A stretch of DNA of 64,000 nucleotides from JAWKWH01 sp963669285 (GTDB taxonomy: Bacteria > Pseudomonadota > Alphaproteobacteria > Rhizobiales > Rhizobiaceae), in NCBI GenBank assembly GCA_963669285.2, contig CAXXSI010000014.1:186001-250000 (forward strand), in the 5' to 3' direction. This document shows positions 55,535 to 64,000 of this stretch, in pieces (position 1 is the first letter of the stretch; each line of letters starts with the position of its first letter). A program made the translations under genes and the position numbers. The notes below the pieces were generated by a model, which was not told the DNA's origin, did no database searches, and was given only the letters and a program-made list of their open reading frames with translations.

Positions 55535-56716
55535 TTACATGCCAACGTCGACAAAAGCACTTGCGACCAAGTCCAGCTTGTCTTCCGGCAGGCCGGCAAT
55601 ATTGATACGACCATCACCGATGACGTAGATGGCGTGCTTGTCCCGCAAGGCGGCAACCTGTTCAGGCGTCGCACCCGATAGCGAGAACATGCCGCGATGC
55701 GCCCCAATGAATGAGAACCTGTCCGAACCGGCAACTTCGCGAAGGCTGGTGGAGAACTTGTCGCGGAGCGTGAGCATACGCTGGCGCATATCGGTCAGTT
55801 CCGCCTGCCAGTCCGATTGCAACCCATTGTCCTCCAGGATCATGCGAACGACTGCGGCGCCGTGGTCCGGCGGCATCGAATAATTGACGCGGGCGAGTGT
55901 GCCAAGCGCGGCCTGGGTATTTGCTTTCGATCCGGGGTCGGACAACACGATCGCCACGCCGACACGGTCACGGTACAGACCGAAGTTCTTCGAGCAGGAT
56001 GCGGCAATCATCATCTCCGGAACGGTGGCGGCCAGCAACCGAACCCCTGCGGCATCTTCCTCCAGGCCGTCGCCAAACCCCTGATAGGCGATGTCGATGA
56101 AGGGAATGAGTTGCCGCTCGGTGAGGAACGCGGTGAGCGTTTTCCACTGTTCGATATTCAGGTTGGCGCCTGTCGGGTTGTGACAGCAGCCATGAAGCAA
56201 CACGCAATCGCCCGGTTTTGCCTTCTCTAGGCTTTCCAGCATTGCGTCGAAACTCACCGCCAGCGTTTCATGATCGAAATAGGCGTAAACATCGCGCTGC
56301 AGGCCGACCTGATCAATGATTGCCCGGTGATTGGCCCAGGTGGGATCGGAAAGCCATATGGTCGTTTCCGGTCGCGACCACCGAACCAATTCGAACAACT
56401 GCCGTAATGCGCCACCACCGCCCGGTGCCTGGACGGCACTCAGCCGCGCCTCATCCATTGTATCACCGAGGATGAGACGGCTCATCGCCATGTTGAAACC
56501 GACGTCGCCTGCCAGTCCGACATAACTCTTTGTCGCCTGCTCGTGCAGCAGTTTGGTTTCGGCGGATTTGACTGCGCGCATAATCGGAGTGTTGCCTTCG
56601 GCATCCTTGTAAACCCCGACACCGAGGTCGATCTTGTTCTCACGGGTGTCGGCCCGAAACTCGGCCATCAATGCAAGGATAGGATCGCCTTTGGACGCGG
56701 GGAGCAGCTCAAACAT
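55535..56716 (-). CDS. Aromatic amino-acid aminotransferase (class I, TyrB/AspC-like)
   Basis: 393 residues from the ATG at 56716, normal for the subgroup. N-terminus FELLPASKGDPILALMAEFR; DLGVGVYKDAEGNTPIMRAV; PLP-contact regions WLSDPTWANH and LLHGCCHNPTGANL; IDIAYQGFGDGLEEDA; and the Schiff-base Lys in SCSKNFGLYRDRVG. It transfers amino groups between aromatic or dicarboxylic amino acids and 2-oxoglutarate. Divergent from the macroglobulin gene, with a 192-bp gap in which I see no clear operator. Confidence 0.93.
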   Translation of the reverse strand: MFELLPASKGDPILALMAEFRADTRENKIDLGVGVYKDAEGNTPIMRAVKSAETKLLHEQATKSYVGLAGDVGFNMAMSRLILGDTMDEARLSAVQAPGGGGALRQLFELVRWSRPETTIWLSDPTWANHRAIIDQVGLQRDVYAYFDHETLAVSFDAMLESLEKAKPGDCVLLHGCCHNPTGANLNIEQWKTLTAFLTERQLIPFIDIAYQGFGDGLEEDAAGVRLLAATVPEMMIAASCSKNFGLYRDRVGVAIVLSDPGSKANTQAALGTLARVNYSMPPDHGAAVVRMILEDNGLQSDWQAELTDMRQRMLTLRDKFSTSLREVAGSDRFSFIGAHRGMFSLSGATPEQVAALRDKHAIYVIGDGRINIAGLPEDKLDLVASAFVDVGM

Positions 56717-56908
56717 GCCGACGGTTGCCTTTTTTCGATGGGATTGTGACCGGGTGATACGCCCGCCGGCGCTTCGTTTCAACACAGAATAGTTGCATTT
56801 CCCGAAGATTCCTTCCTCCATGGAAATCGCGGCACGGATTGGTTGACATGACACAATTGCAGCCGATGATGACAGCCGGTTCATCAGGCTGCATTCCGGG
56901 AGTATATC

Positions 56909-59900
56909 ATGTTCTTTGGCCACACATTGCGGGCATTCGCCAGTATCCTCGCGGTTTTGATCTTCTGCACCAATGCCTCTGCGCAAAATGCCGGGCGCGA
57001 AATCGTCACCCATGCCGATAGCGACTATTTCGGATTTGACCTGCGCACCGAAAAGGACGTGCCGCTGGAAGAATGCAAGGCGCAATGTCTGACAGATCCC
57101 TCGTGCCGCGCGTTTACCTACAATACCTCCGCGCAGTGGTGTTTCCTGAAGTCCGATTTCAGCGTGCTCAACAAGTTCGCGGGCGCGGTCGCCGGCAAGG
57201 TGGTCCTGACCTCCGGAGCACCCGATATCGGCGCGCCGCCGGTGCTCGATTTTGTGCCCCCATGGGTACGCGATGGCTCCGGGCTCTATCGCAGCCAGTT
57301 GCTCAAGGAGGTGGTCAAGGATCCGCAAACCGGCATGCTGTTGCTGTCCAGCTCAGGTGAGCGAGCACTCCAGGCCAACAATGGCGCAGCCGCGTTCGAC
57401 TATTTTCGCCGGGCGCTGGCCATCGATCCCGACGATGGCGGTCTTTGGGCAAGACTTGCGCGTGCTGCGCTGGTCGCCGAGCCCCAGGACAGCGCCAACA
57501 GTTGGAGGCTGAAGCAGGCGGCGTTGTCTGCGGCGGTCAACGCCTATCAACTGTCGCGCCATACTGTCAGCCGCGCCGGTGCCCTCGGCCTGCTTGGCGA
57601 GGCGCTTGAAAGGCGCGAGATTTGGCGACCGGCGATTACGGCGTATGTGGAAAGCCTGAAACTGGTCGACGATCCTCGCATCCGGTCTTTCCATGCCGAT
57701 CTCAAATCGCGAAAAGGCTTTCGGGTCGTCGACAATACGATCGATTCAGACAGCCGCTCGCCGCGAATTTGCGTGCAGTTCTCCGAAAACCTGGTCAAAT
57801 CAGGGGTCGACTATGCGAGTTTCGTGACGGTCAACGGTAAAGCCGCCGAAGCCATCGACATGCGTGAGAAGGAAATCTGCATCAACGGTGTCGAGCACGG
57901 GCACCGTTATCGCATCGACATCCGCCCCGGCCTGCCCGCCGCTCTTGGAGAGGTGATCGAGAAGCTGGTCAAGCTCGATATCTACGTGCGCGACCGCGCT
58001 GCGCTTGCGCGATTTACCGGCGACAATTTTGTCCTTCCGGGAACCGGCCGGCACGGCATTCCTGTGGTCACGGTCAATACGGCGGTTGTTGATCTGGAAT
58101 TGTTCCGGGTCGGCGACAGGGCTTTGCCCGGCCTGTTGGCCGATTCACGTTTCCTGCGCCAACTCGATGGATATGACGCCGAACGGATCGCCGACAGCAC
58201 CGGCTCCCGCGTCTGGTCCGGCAAGCTGGATGTGGCGGTCGATCAGAACCGCGAAGTGGTGACGAGCTTCCCGGTTGATGAAGCACTGCCTGAACGCAAA
58301 CCAGGCGTTTATGTGCTGACCGCGAAGCCGAAAGGTGACCGGCGCGATAATTGGGACAGCATTGCCACCCAGTGGTTTGTCGTATCGGATATCGGCCTGT
58401 CAGCGGTTTCGGGCGAGAACGGTATCCATGTCTCCGCCCGCTCGCTTGCCAGCGCGAAGCCGATCTCCGGAGTTGAACTCAAACTTGTGGCGCGGAACAA
58501 CGAGGTGCTTGCGACCACCAATACCGACAGCGAGGGCCGTGCGCATTTTGCTGCCGGCCTTGCGCGTGGCGCCGGCGGATTGGCCCCGCAGGTGTTAACC
58601 GCGGGCGCAGGTGCAAATGATTTCGTATTCCTTGACATGGGACGGGCCGGTTTTGACCTTTCCGATCGTGGCGTTGAGGGCCGCCCCGCGCCCGGCGCGC
58701 TCGACCTTTATGCGTGGACCGAGCGCGGCATCTACCGTGCCGGCGAGACCGTGCACGTCAATGCCCTGCTTCGCGACAGCACCGCCGAAGCCGTCGACGC
58801 ACTGCCGCTAACCTTCATATTCTCCAGACCCGACGGCGTCGAAGACCGCCGTGTGGTGGTGAACAATCCATCAATGGGTGGCTATGGCGTCGCACTCGAC
58901 CTTCAGGACAACGCGATGCGCGGCGCCTGGACCTTGCGCGTGCACACCGATCCGAAAGTCGCCGCGCTGGCCGAAAAGACGTTTCTTGTCGAGGACTTCG
59001 TTCCCGATCGCATTGAATTCGACATGGCCAGCGACAAGCCGGCGATCGCCGTTGGCCAAACGGCGAAGGTCAGTGTCGACGGCCGTTATCTTTACGGTGC
59101 ACCGGCAGTCGGGTTGACGCTCGAGGGCGAGGTCAAGATCCGCGCGACCAATGAATGGGAATTACATAAGGGCTACCGGTTCGGACTGACCGACGAGGAA
59201 GATGGCGAAGACCGGCAGATCACGCTGGCGAACCTGCCTGTCCTCGATGCGCAGGGCAAAGCCGAATTTGACGTACGCCTCGACGATGCTCCCTCCGTCA
59301 GCGGACTGCTTTCCGCCGATGTCGCGGTGCGCATGCGCGAAGGTGGCGGCCGCGCCGTGGAACGGGATCTGAGCATCGCCGTGCTGCCGGACGGACCGAT
59401 GATCGGTATCGCGCCGGAGTTTGACGGTGGCGCCGTACAGGAAAACTCGCTTGCCGCATTCAGGATCATAGCGGTTGCACCCGACGGAGAACGACAAGCA
59501 CTTCGGGGCGTTCAATGGTCCCTGGTCAAGGTTTCGCGGAATTACCAATGGTACCGGGACGGCAACAGCTGGAAATATGAACCGGTCGACTACACCACCC
59601 AGGTGGCGGATGGCGTGATCGATATCGACGCCGTTTCGCCGTCGCCTTTGTCGGCGCAGGTCGGTTGGGGCCGGTATCGTCTGGAAGTCGAATCTGCCGA
59701 TCCCGACGGCCCGGCCAGCAGCATCGAATTCTATGCCGGTTGGTATGTGGAACCGAGCTCCACCAATACGCCGGATGGTTTGGAAATTGCGCTTGACCGC
59801 GAAAGCTATGGTGCGGGCGATGTCGCAAGGCTTAAAGTTTCGCCGCGGTTTGCTGGCGAATTGTCGGTCACAGTAGGCGCGGACGATGTGCTGGCCACGC

Positions 59901-62377
59901 ATACCGCCCAGGTTCCCGAAGAAGGTGCTGAGATCGAAATCCCGGTCGATGCCGATTGGGGGGCCGGTGCGTATGTCACCGCTACCCTCTATCGGCCTGG
60001 CGATGCGCAGGCCTCGCGCATGCCGATGCGGGCGATCGGCGTCAAATGGCTGAAGATCGATCCAGGCGCGCGCGATCTGAATGTCAATCTGGAGGTGGCC
60101 GATCAGATCTCTCCACGCCGGACATTCGATGTTCCGATCACCGTTGCCGGTGCCGGTGCAGGCGAAAAAGCGTATGTGACGCTGGCCGCCGTCGATGTCG
60201 GTATACTCAACCTGACCCGCTACGAGGCACCCGATCCGGATGGCTGGTACTTCGGTCAGCGCCGCCTCGGCCTGGAAATCCGGGACATTTACGGCCGGCT
60301 GATCGACGGCTCGGCCGGCGTCCTCGGCCGCATCCGCTCCGGCGGCGATGGCCCCGGCATGGGATCGGAAGGAAGCCCGCCGACCGAAAAGCTTGTGGCG
60401 TTTCATTCCGGCATTGTGGAGCTGGATGAAGATGGCCGCGCGACGGTCAGCTTCGACATGCCGCAGTTCAACGGCACAGTTCGGCTGATGGCTGTTGCGT
60501 GGAGCAAATCGGGCGTGGGTCATGCCGAAAAGGATGTGATTGTCCGTGATCCGGTGGTCGTGACCGCAAGCTTGCCCAGGTTCCTTGCGCCGGGCGACGT
60601 GGCTGATCTGCGGCTTGAATTTGCCAATACCGATGGCCCGGCCGGCGATTACACGCTGAGCATCGAGACAAACGGCCCGTTGTCGGTGCCGGAAGGGCTC
60701 AGAACGATCAATCTGGCGGAAAACGCGCGCGATGCGATGACCATCGGCATCAGCGCGCTTGATATCGGTGATGGCCGGGTGAATGTGGCATTGGAGGGAC
60801 CGGGTGGCCTCAGGCTTGCCCAGGCGCTCGATCTGCCGGTACGACCTGCGTCGCTGCCAGTCGCCAGGAAGTTCGAGATCCCGCTTGCCGCCAATGGCGG
60901 CAGCCTGCGAATCGATTCTGGCCTGCTGGACGGTTCCTTGCTTGGCGGCGCCAGCGTCGCCATCAATGTCGGGCACAAGAATGCGCTTGATGTTCCGGCG
61001 CTCTTAATGTCGCTCGACCGTTACCCCTATGGTTGCGCCGAGCAGACAACCAGCCGCGCGCTGCCACTGCTTTATGTTTCGGAACTGTCGGCTGCCGCCG
61101 GTCTGGAAGAAGATCCGGCCATTGCCGACCGCATTCAGGATGCGGTCCACCGTGTCCTTGCTTATCAGTCCACATCGGGCGGTTTCGGCCTTTGGGGACC
61201 GACGAGCGGTGACCTGTGGCTCGATGCCTATGTCACCGATTTCCTGACGCGAGCGCGAGAACAGAAATTCTCCGTTCCGGAAGCGGCTATGCGGCAGGCG
61301 CTCGACAATCTGCAGAACACGATCGCCTATAATAACGACATCAAGGTCAACGGAACGGCAATCGCCTATTCGCTCTATGTTCTGGCAAGAAACCGCAGAG
61401 CTTCGGCCGGTGATCTACGCTACTACGCGGACACCCAGCTAAGCGCCTTCAAATCTTCGATGGCGCGCGCGCACATTGCCGCCAGCCTTGCACTTTACGG
61501 CGACAACGAACGGGCACAGCGCGCATTCGCCTCTGCATTGCGCCAGGCGTCGGGCCATCACAAGGTCAATCGCTACCGCGGCGACTACGGTTCGAGCCTT
61601 CGCGACAATGCGGCCATGCTGGCGCTCGCAGCGGAAACGCAACCGGTGCCGGCTTCAATGCCAGAGATGATGGAACTCGTGACCGCTGGACAGAGCAAGC
61701 GCCGCTACACCAGCACCCAGGAGCAGGCCTGGATGCTGCTTGCCGCCAGGGCGATCGAGGCGGGCTCGCCGATTGCCATTGCTGTCGATGGCGCCGCCCA
61801 TACCGGTACCTTCACCAAGCGGATGAGCGGCGAGGACCTGTCCGAGAACCCGCTTGTCGTCGAAAACCGGGGTGAAACCGAAATCACGGCAACGATCACG
61901 GCCATTGCCGCACCCGAACAACCATTGCCGGCGGGCGGCAACGGATTTGACATCGAACGCACCTACTACCGCATGGACGGAACCGCGGCCAATGTCTCCG
62001 AAGCACAGCAAAACGATCGCTTCGTCGTGGTCATCAAGGTGAAGGAAAAGAACGCCTGGCCATCGCGCGTTCTTGTCAACGATTTGCTGCCGGCCGGTTT
62101 TGAGATCGACAATCCGAGGCTGGTGAGCAGTGCGGAACTGTCCGAATTCGCCTGGCTGCCACGCACACAGGCGGCGCATCTGGAATTCCGCGACGACCGC
62201 TTCATTGCTGCATTCAATCGCGCTGGTCGTGATGCGCGTGAGTTTTCATTCGCCTATGTCGTTCGCGCGGTAACGCCGGGTGTCTATGCCCATCCGGCAG
62301 CCAGCGTCGAGGACATGTACCGTCCGGAGTTTTCCGCAAGAACCGCCACCGGCGTGATGGCGGTCGAGGCGCGCTAG
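56909..62377 (+). CDS. Bacterial alpha-2-macroglobulin with N-terminal PAN domain
   Basis: 1822 residues. Signal peptide ends near NASAQ. A PAN/Apple-like domain (about 27-85) has Cys pairs in PLEECKAQCLTDPSCRAF and QWCFLKSDF. Then a TPR-like helical part (~125-235), several MG-type beta domains, a bait-region zone, and the thioester motif YPYGCAEQTTSR with Cys1376 and Gln1379. A helical thioester domain and receptor-like end follow. It is a periplasmic protease trap, as for YfhM. The stop codon TAG is completed by the first G of the inserted repeat; PBP1C follows, the usual partner. Confidence 0.93.
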   Translation: MFFGHTLRAFASILAVLIFCTNASAQNAGREIVTHADSDYFGFDLRTEKDVPLEECKAQCLTDPSCRAFTYNTSAQWCFLKSDFSVLNKFAGAVAGKVVLTSGAPDIGAPPVLDFVPPWVRDGSGLYRSQLLKEVVKDPQTGMLLLSSSGERALQANNGAAAFDYFRRALAIDPDDGGLWARLARAALVAEPQDSANSWRLKQAALSAAVNAYQLSRHTVSRAGALGLLGEALERREIWRPAITAYVESLKLVDDPRIRSFHADLKSRKGFRVVDNTIDSDSRSPRICVQFSENLVKSGVDYASFVTVNGKAAEAIDMREKEICINGVEHGHRYRIDIRPGLPAALGEVIEKLVKLDIYVRDRAALARFTGDNFVLPGTGRHGIPVVTVNTAVVDLELFRVGDRALPGLLADSRFLRQLDGYDAERIADSTGSRVWSGKLDVAVDQNREVVTSFPVDEALPERKPGVYVLTAKPKGDRRDNWDSIATQWFVVSDIGLSAVSGENGIHVSARSLASAKPISGVELKLVARNNEVLATTNTDSEGRAHFAAGLARGAGGLAPQVLTAGAGANDFVFLDMGRAGFDLSDRGVEGRPAPGALDLYAWTERGIYRAGETVHVNALLRDSTAEAVDALPLTFIFSRPDGVEDRRVVVNNPSMGGYGVALDLQDNAMRGAWTLRVHTDPKVAALAEKTFLVEDFVPDRIEFDMASDKPAIAVGQTAKVSVDGRYLYGAPAVGLTLEGEVKIRATNEWELHKGYRFGLTDEEDGEDRQITLANLPVLDAQGKAEFDVRLDDAPSVSGLLSADVAVRMREGGGRAVERDLSIAVLPDGPMIGIAPEFDGGAVQENSLAAFRIIAVAPDGERQALRGVQWSLVKVSRNYQWYRDGNSWKYEPVDYTTQVADGVIDIDAVSPSPLSAQVGWGRYRLEVESADPDGPASSIEFYAGWYVEPSSTNTPDGLEIALDRESYGAGDVARLKVSPRFAGELSVTVGADDVLATHTAQVPEEGAEIEIPVDADWGAGAYVTATLYRPGDAQASRMPMRAIGVKWLKIDPGARDLNVNLEVADQISPRRTFDVPITVAGAGAGEKAYVTLAAVDVGILNLTRYEAPDPDGWYFGQRRLGLEIRDIYGRLIDGSAGVLGRIRSGGDGPGMGSEGSPPTEKLVAFHSGIVELDEDGRATVSFDMPQFNGTVRLMAVAWSKSGVGHAEKDVIVRDPVVVTASLPRFLAPGDVADLRLEFANTDGPAGDYTLSIETNGPLSVPEGLRTINLAENARDAMTIGISALDIGDGRVNVALEGPGGLRLAQALDLPVRPASLPVARKFEIPLAANGGSLRIDSGLLDGSLLGGASVAINVGHKNALDVPALLMSLDRYPYGCAEQTTSRALPLLYVSELSAAAGLEEDPAIADRIQDAVHRVLAYQSTSGGFGLWGPTSGDLWLDAYVTDFLTRAREQKFSVPEAAMRQALDNLQNTIAYNNDIKVNGTAIAYSLYVLARNRRASAGDLRYYADTQLSAFKSSMARAHIAASLALYGDNERAQRAFASALRQASGHHKVNRYRGDYGSSLRDNAAMLALAAETQPVPASMPEMMELVTAGQSKRRYTSTQEQAWMLLAARAIEAGSPIAIAVDGAAHTGTFTKRMSGEDLSENPLVVENRGETEITATITAIAAPEQPLPAGGNGFDIERTYYRMDGTAANVSEAQQNDRFVVVIKVKEKNAWPSRVLVNDLLPAGFEIDNPRLVSSAELSEFAWLPRTQAAHLEFRDDRFIAAFNRAGRDAREFSFAYVVRAVTPGVYAHPAASVEDMYRPEFSARTATGVMAVEAR

Positions 62378-62683
62378 AGTGTGTCCGGCTTAAATGGGAG
62401 CGGTTTGATGGCAAGTATTTTTCACATCAGCGAGGAGAACACCGCAGCGCGATGTTGCCATCGTGCGAGGATTTCGACGGTGCTGATGGGGAAAAGGCTG
62501 CCAAGCAGGCAAACCGTCAAGCACTTGAATGATAAGGATAAACCGCAACCGTTTGACCTTGGCCTTTTGCGCCCCGGTCTGCGTCGCGCGGGTCTAACGG
62601 TACTCGCACCGCGTCGCCTCGCGCTCCTTGCCGGAACACAAAATCCCGGCGTTCAAACGATTCCATTTAAACCGGATACGCTC
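62377..62683 (-). mobile_element. MITE-like element, copy 2, inserted at TA between the macroglobulin and pbpC genes
   Basis: 307 bp flanked by TA (62375-62376 and 62684-62685). About 31-bp imperfect terminal inverted repeats: left GAGTGTGTCCGGCTTAAATG, right (complement) GAGCGTATCCGGTTTAAATG, continuing with GGTTTGA-like ends. No transposase frame. TA duplication and GAG ends suggest mobilisation by an IS630/mariner-type transposase. The reverse complement matches 1900-2118, which lacks ~85 bp of it. Confidence 0.78.
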
Positions 62684-62687
62684 TAAG

Positions 62688-64000
62688 TTGCCTGGGAAGT
62701 TCCAGACCTGGTGGAATACCGCCTTCGGGTTGGCCAGCGCCGCGATTGGTGTGTTCATCATGACGATGGTGCTCATCGACATGGATCGGCGCTACCCGCC
62801 GCCATTGGACATGCCGCGCGAACATTCGTCTGAAGTGCTGGATCGCGACGGCCGGTTGTTGCGTGCCTTTGCGACGGCCGACGGTCGCTGGCGCATGCGC
62901 GCTAAACTGGAAGATGTCGATCCGGCGTTTATCGACATGTTGATCGCCTATGAGGACAAGCGGTTTCATCGCCATTATGGCGTCGACCCGCTGGCAGTAA
63001 TGCGTGCGGCTTTTCAGATGGTAACCAGCGGTCGCGTCGTTTCAGGTGGTTCCACGCTGTCCATGCAACTGGCCAGGCTGATCGAGCCGAGATCGGAAAG
63101 ATCATTTGTCTCCAAGCTTCGGCAAATGGCGCGCGCAGTGCAAATCGAGCGCCGTCTGAGCAAGGAACAGATACTGCAAGCCTACCTGTCGCTGGCTCCC
63201 TACGGTGGAAATCTCGAGGGTGTCCGAGCGGCTTCGCTTGCCTGGTTTGGCAAGGAACCAAAGAAGTTGCGCTTGTCGGAGGCGGCACTATTGGTCGCGC
63301 TGCCGCAATTGCCTGAACGGCGGCGTCCCGACCGTTTTCCGGAGGCAGCGAAACTCGCGCGTGATCGGGTTTTGAATCGCATGGCCGATGCACGAATTAT
63401 CGCCAGAAGCGAGATTGAAAGGGCATCGCGATACCCGGTGCCGTACGTGCGGCGGGCGATGCCGGCACTGGCACCGCATTTGGCCGATCTTGCACGCGCC
63501 ACCACACCGGGTGCGGCTGAATACCAAACGACCATAGACCGGGGAGTGCAAACCAGACTGGAAAGCGTGGCAAAATCGGCGGCAAACCGATTGAGCCCGA
63601 CAGTGTCGGTCGCCATCCTCGCGGTCGATGCCTACACCGGGGAAATTTTGTCCGAGGTCGGTTCGTCTGACTATTTCGACGAGCGGCGTTATGGCTGGAT
63701 TGGCATGAGCCGCGCAATACGTTCGCCGGGCTCGGCTCTGAAACCGTTCATCTATGGCCTGGCGCTGCAGGAAGGGGTCGTTGCCCCCGAAACGATCATA
63801 TCGGACCGCCCGATCAATTTTGCCGGCTACAGGCCGCGAAATTTCGACTTGAGCTATCAGGGAGATGTCACCGTTCGCAACGCCCTGCAGATGTCTCTCA
63901 ACGTGCCGGCACTGCAACTGCTCGAAGCGGTCGGTCCGGTGCGATTGATCAACCTGTTTTCGCGTGCGGGCGCCAGACCAGTTCTGCCGGGTCACGAGAA
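62688..64000 (+). CDS. pbpC: Penicillin-binding protein 1C (3' end outside window)
   Basis: Partial, about 437 residues visible. TTG at 62688 is taken as the ancestral start; GTG 62751 and ATG 62760 are alternatives. Membrane anchor (AFGLASAAIGVFIMTMVLI). GT51 glycosyltransferase motifs: catalytic Glu in AYEDKRFHRHYGVDPLAV, GGSTLSMQLARLIEPR, RLSKEQILQAYLSLAPYGGN. The transpeptidase domain starts near IRSPGSALKPFIYGLAL, whose SxxK-like SALKP is the catalytic Ser-Lys. The insertion just upstream has removed the GAGG that would have been its ribosome site. PBP1C works beside the macroglobulin in the envelope. Confidence 0.92.
   Translation, partial: MPGKFQTWWNTAFGLASAAIGVFIMTMVLIDMDRRYPPPLDMPREHSSEVLDRDGRLLRAFATADGRWRMRAKLEDVDPAFIDMLIAYEDKRFHRHYGVDPLAVMRAAFQMVTSGRVVSGGSTLSMQLARLIEPRSERSFVSKLRQMARAVQIERRLSKEQILQAYLSLAPYGGNLEGVRAASLAWFGKEPKKLRLSEAALLVALPQLPERRRPDRFPEAAKLARDRVLNRMADARIIARSEIERASRYPVPYVRRAMPALAPHLADLARATTPGAAEYQTTIDRGVQTRLESVAKSAANRLSPTVSVAILAVDAYTGEILSEVGSSDYFDERRYGWIGMSRAIRSPGSALKPFIYGLALQEGVVAPETIISDRPINFAGYRPRNFDLSYQGDVTVRNALQMSLNVPALQLLEAVGPVRLINLFSRAGARPVLPGHE

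Noticed and set aside
59162..60976. 604-codon open frame opposite the macroglobulin gene
   Set aside because: Shadow frame in GC-rich coding DNA, with no domain or signal and Arg/Asp/Gln-rich composition.

Overview
The window looks like chromosomal DNA of an alphaproteobacterium, most likely order Hyphomicrobiales (Rhizobiales). The evidence is the GyrA sequence type, the gyrA / coaD / two peptidyl-prolyl isomerases / queA / tgt gene order, a RegB/RegA (ActS/ActR) pair, and many TTG and GTG starts. No tRNA, rRNA, CRISPR array, intact insertion sequence or prophage was seen.

Layout. 0-2 kb: partial cytochrome b561, EF-hand protein, and an antibiotic-biosynthesis-monooxygenase-type gene divergent from a MarR regulator across a double palindromic operator. 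1.9-2.1 kb: one copy of a MITE-like repeat whose second, better copy is at 62.4-62.7 kb. 2.3-9.4 kb: a LIV/HAAT-type ABC importer with two paralogous binding proteins (one lacking a signal peptide), two permeases, two ATPases and a helical-repeat protein of unknown function. 9.4-10.3 kb: a GntR/FCD regulator. 10.7-19.9 kb: a one-direction block with a trimethylamine dehydrogenase, a DgcB-like membrane iron-sulfur protein, EtfB, EtfA, a GcvT-like folate enzyme, a DMT-type permease with a winged-helix tail, and a 36-residue membrane peptide. The parts fit one pathway: uptake of a methylated amine, oxidative N-demethylation, electrons through ETF and the DgcB-like protein to quinone, and formaldehyde capture on tetrahydrofolate. 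TTGGTAT/ATACCAA-type half-sites occur both before the regulator and dehydrogenase and before the second binding protein, so one regulon is likely.

20-26 kb, on the opposite strand, holds an IclR regulator and a two-subunit heme-copper reductase. Its CuA subunit is intact. Its catalytic subunit has the NO-reductase-type glutamate in place of the oxidase HPEVY tyrosine, and Met where a low-spin heme His is expected. Diverging from it are a CcoI/FixI-type copper ATPase and a TauE/SafE-like protein, which together carry three single-base frameshifts in about 0.8 kb.

26-64 kb is mostly housekeeping or conserved accessory: rsgA, a padR operon with a nearly leaderless promoter, uvrA, a Zn aminopeptidase-like lipoprotein, a possible noncoding transcript ending in a clear terminator at 35.6 kb, an NAPE-PLD-like hydrolase, a YjbQ protein, marC, gyrA, coaD, ppi genes, queA-tgt, regBA, hrpB, a YnjBCD-like ABC importer, an aromatic aminotransferase, and an alpha-2-macroglobulin / PBP1C pair. 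The repeat has inserted exactly at the junction of that last pair.

All calls come from reading the sequence; family assignments rest on motif recognition and remembered family sequences, not on database searches.
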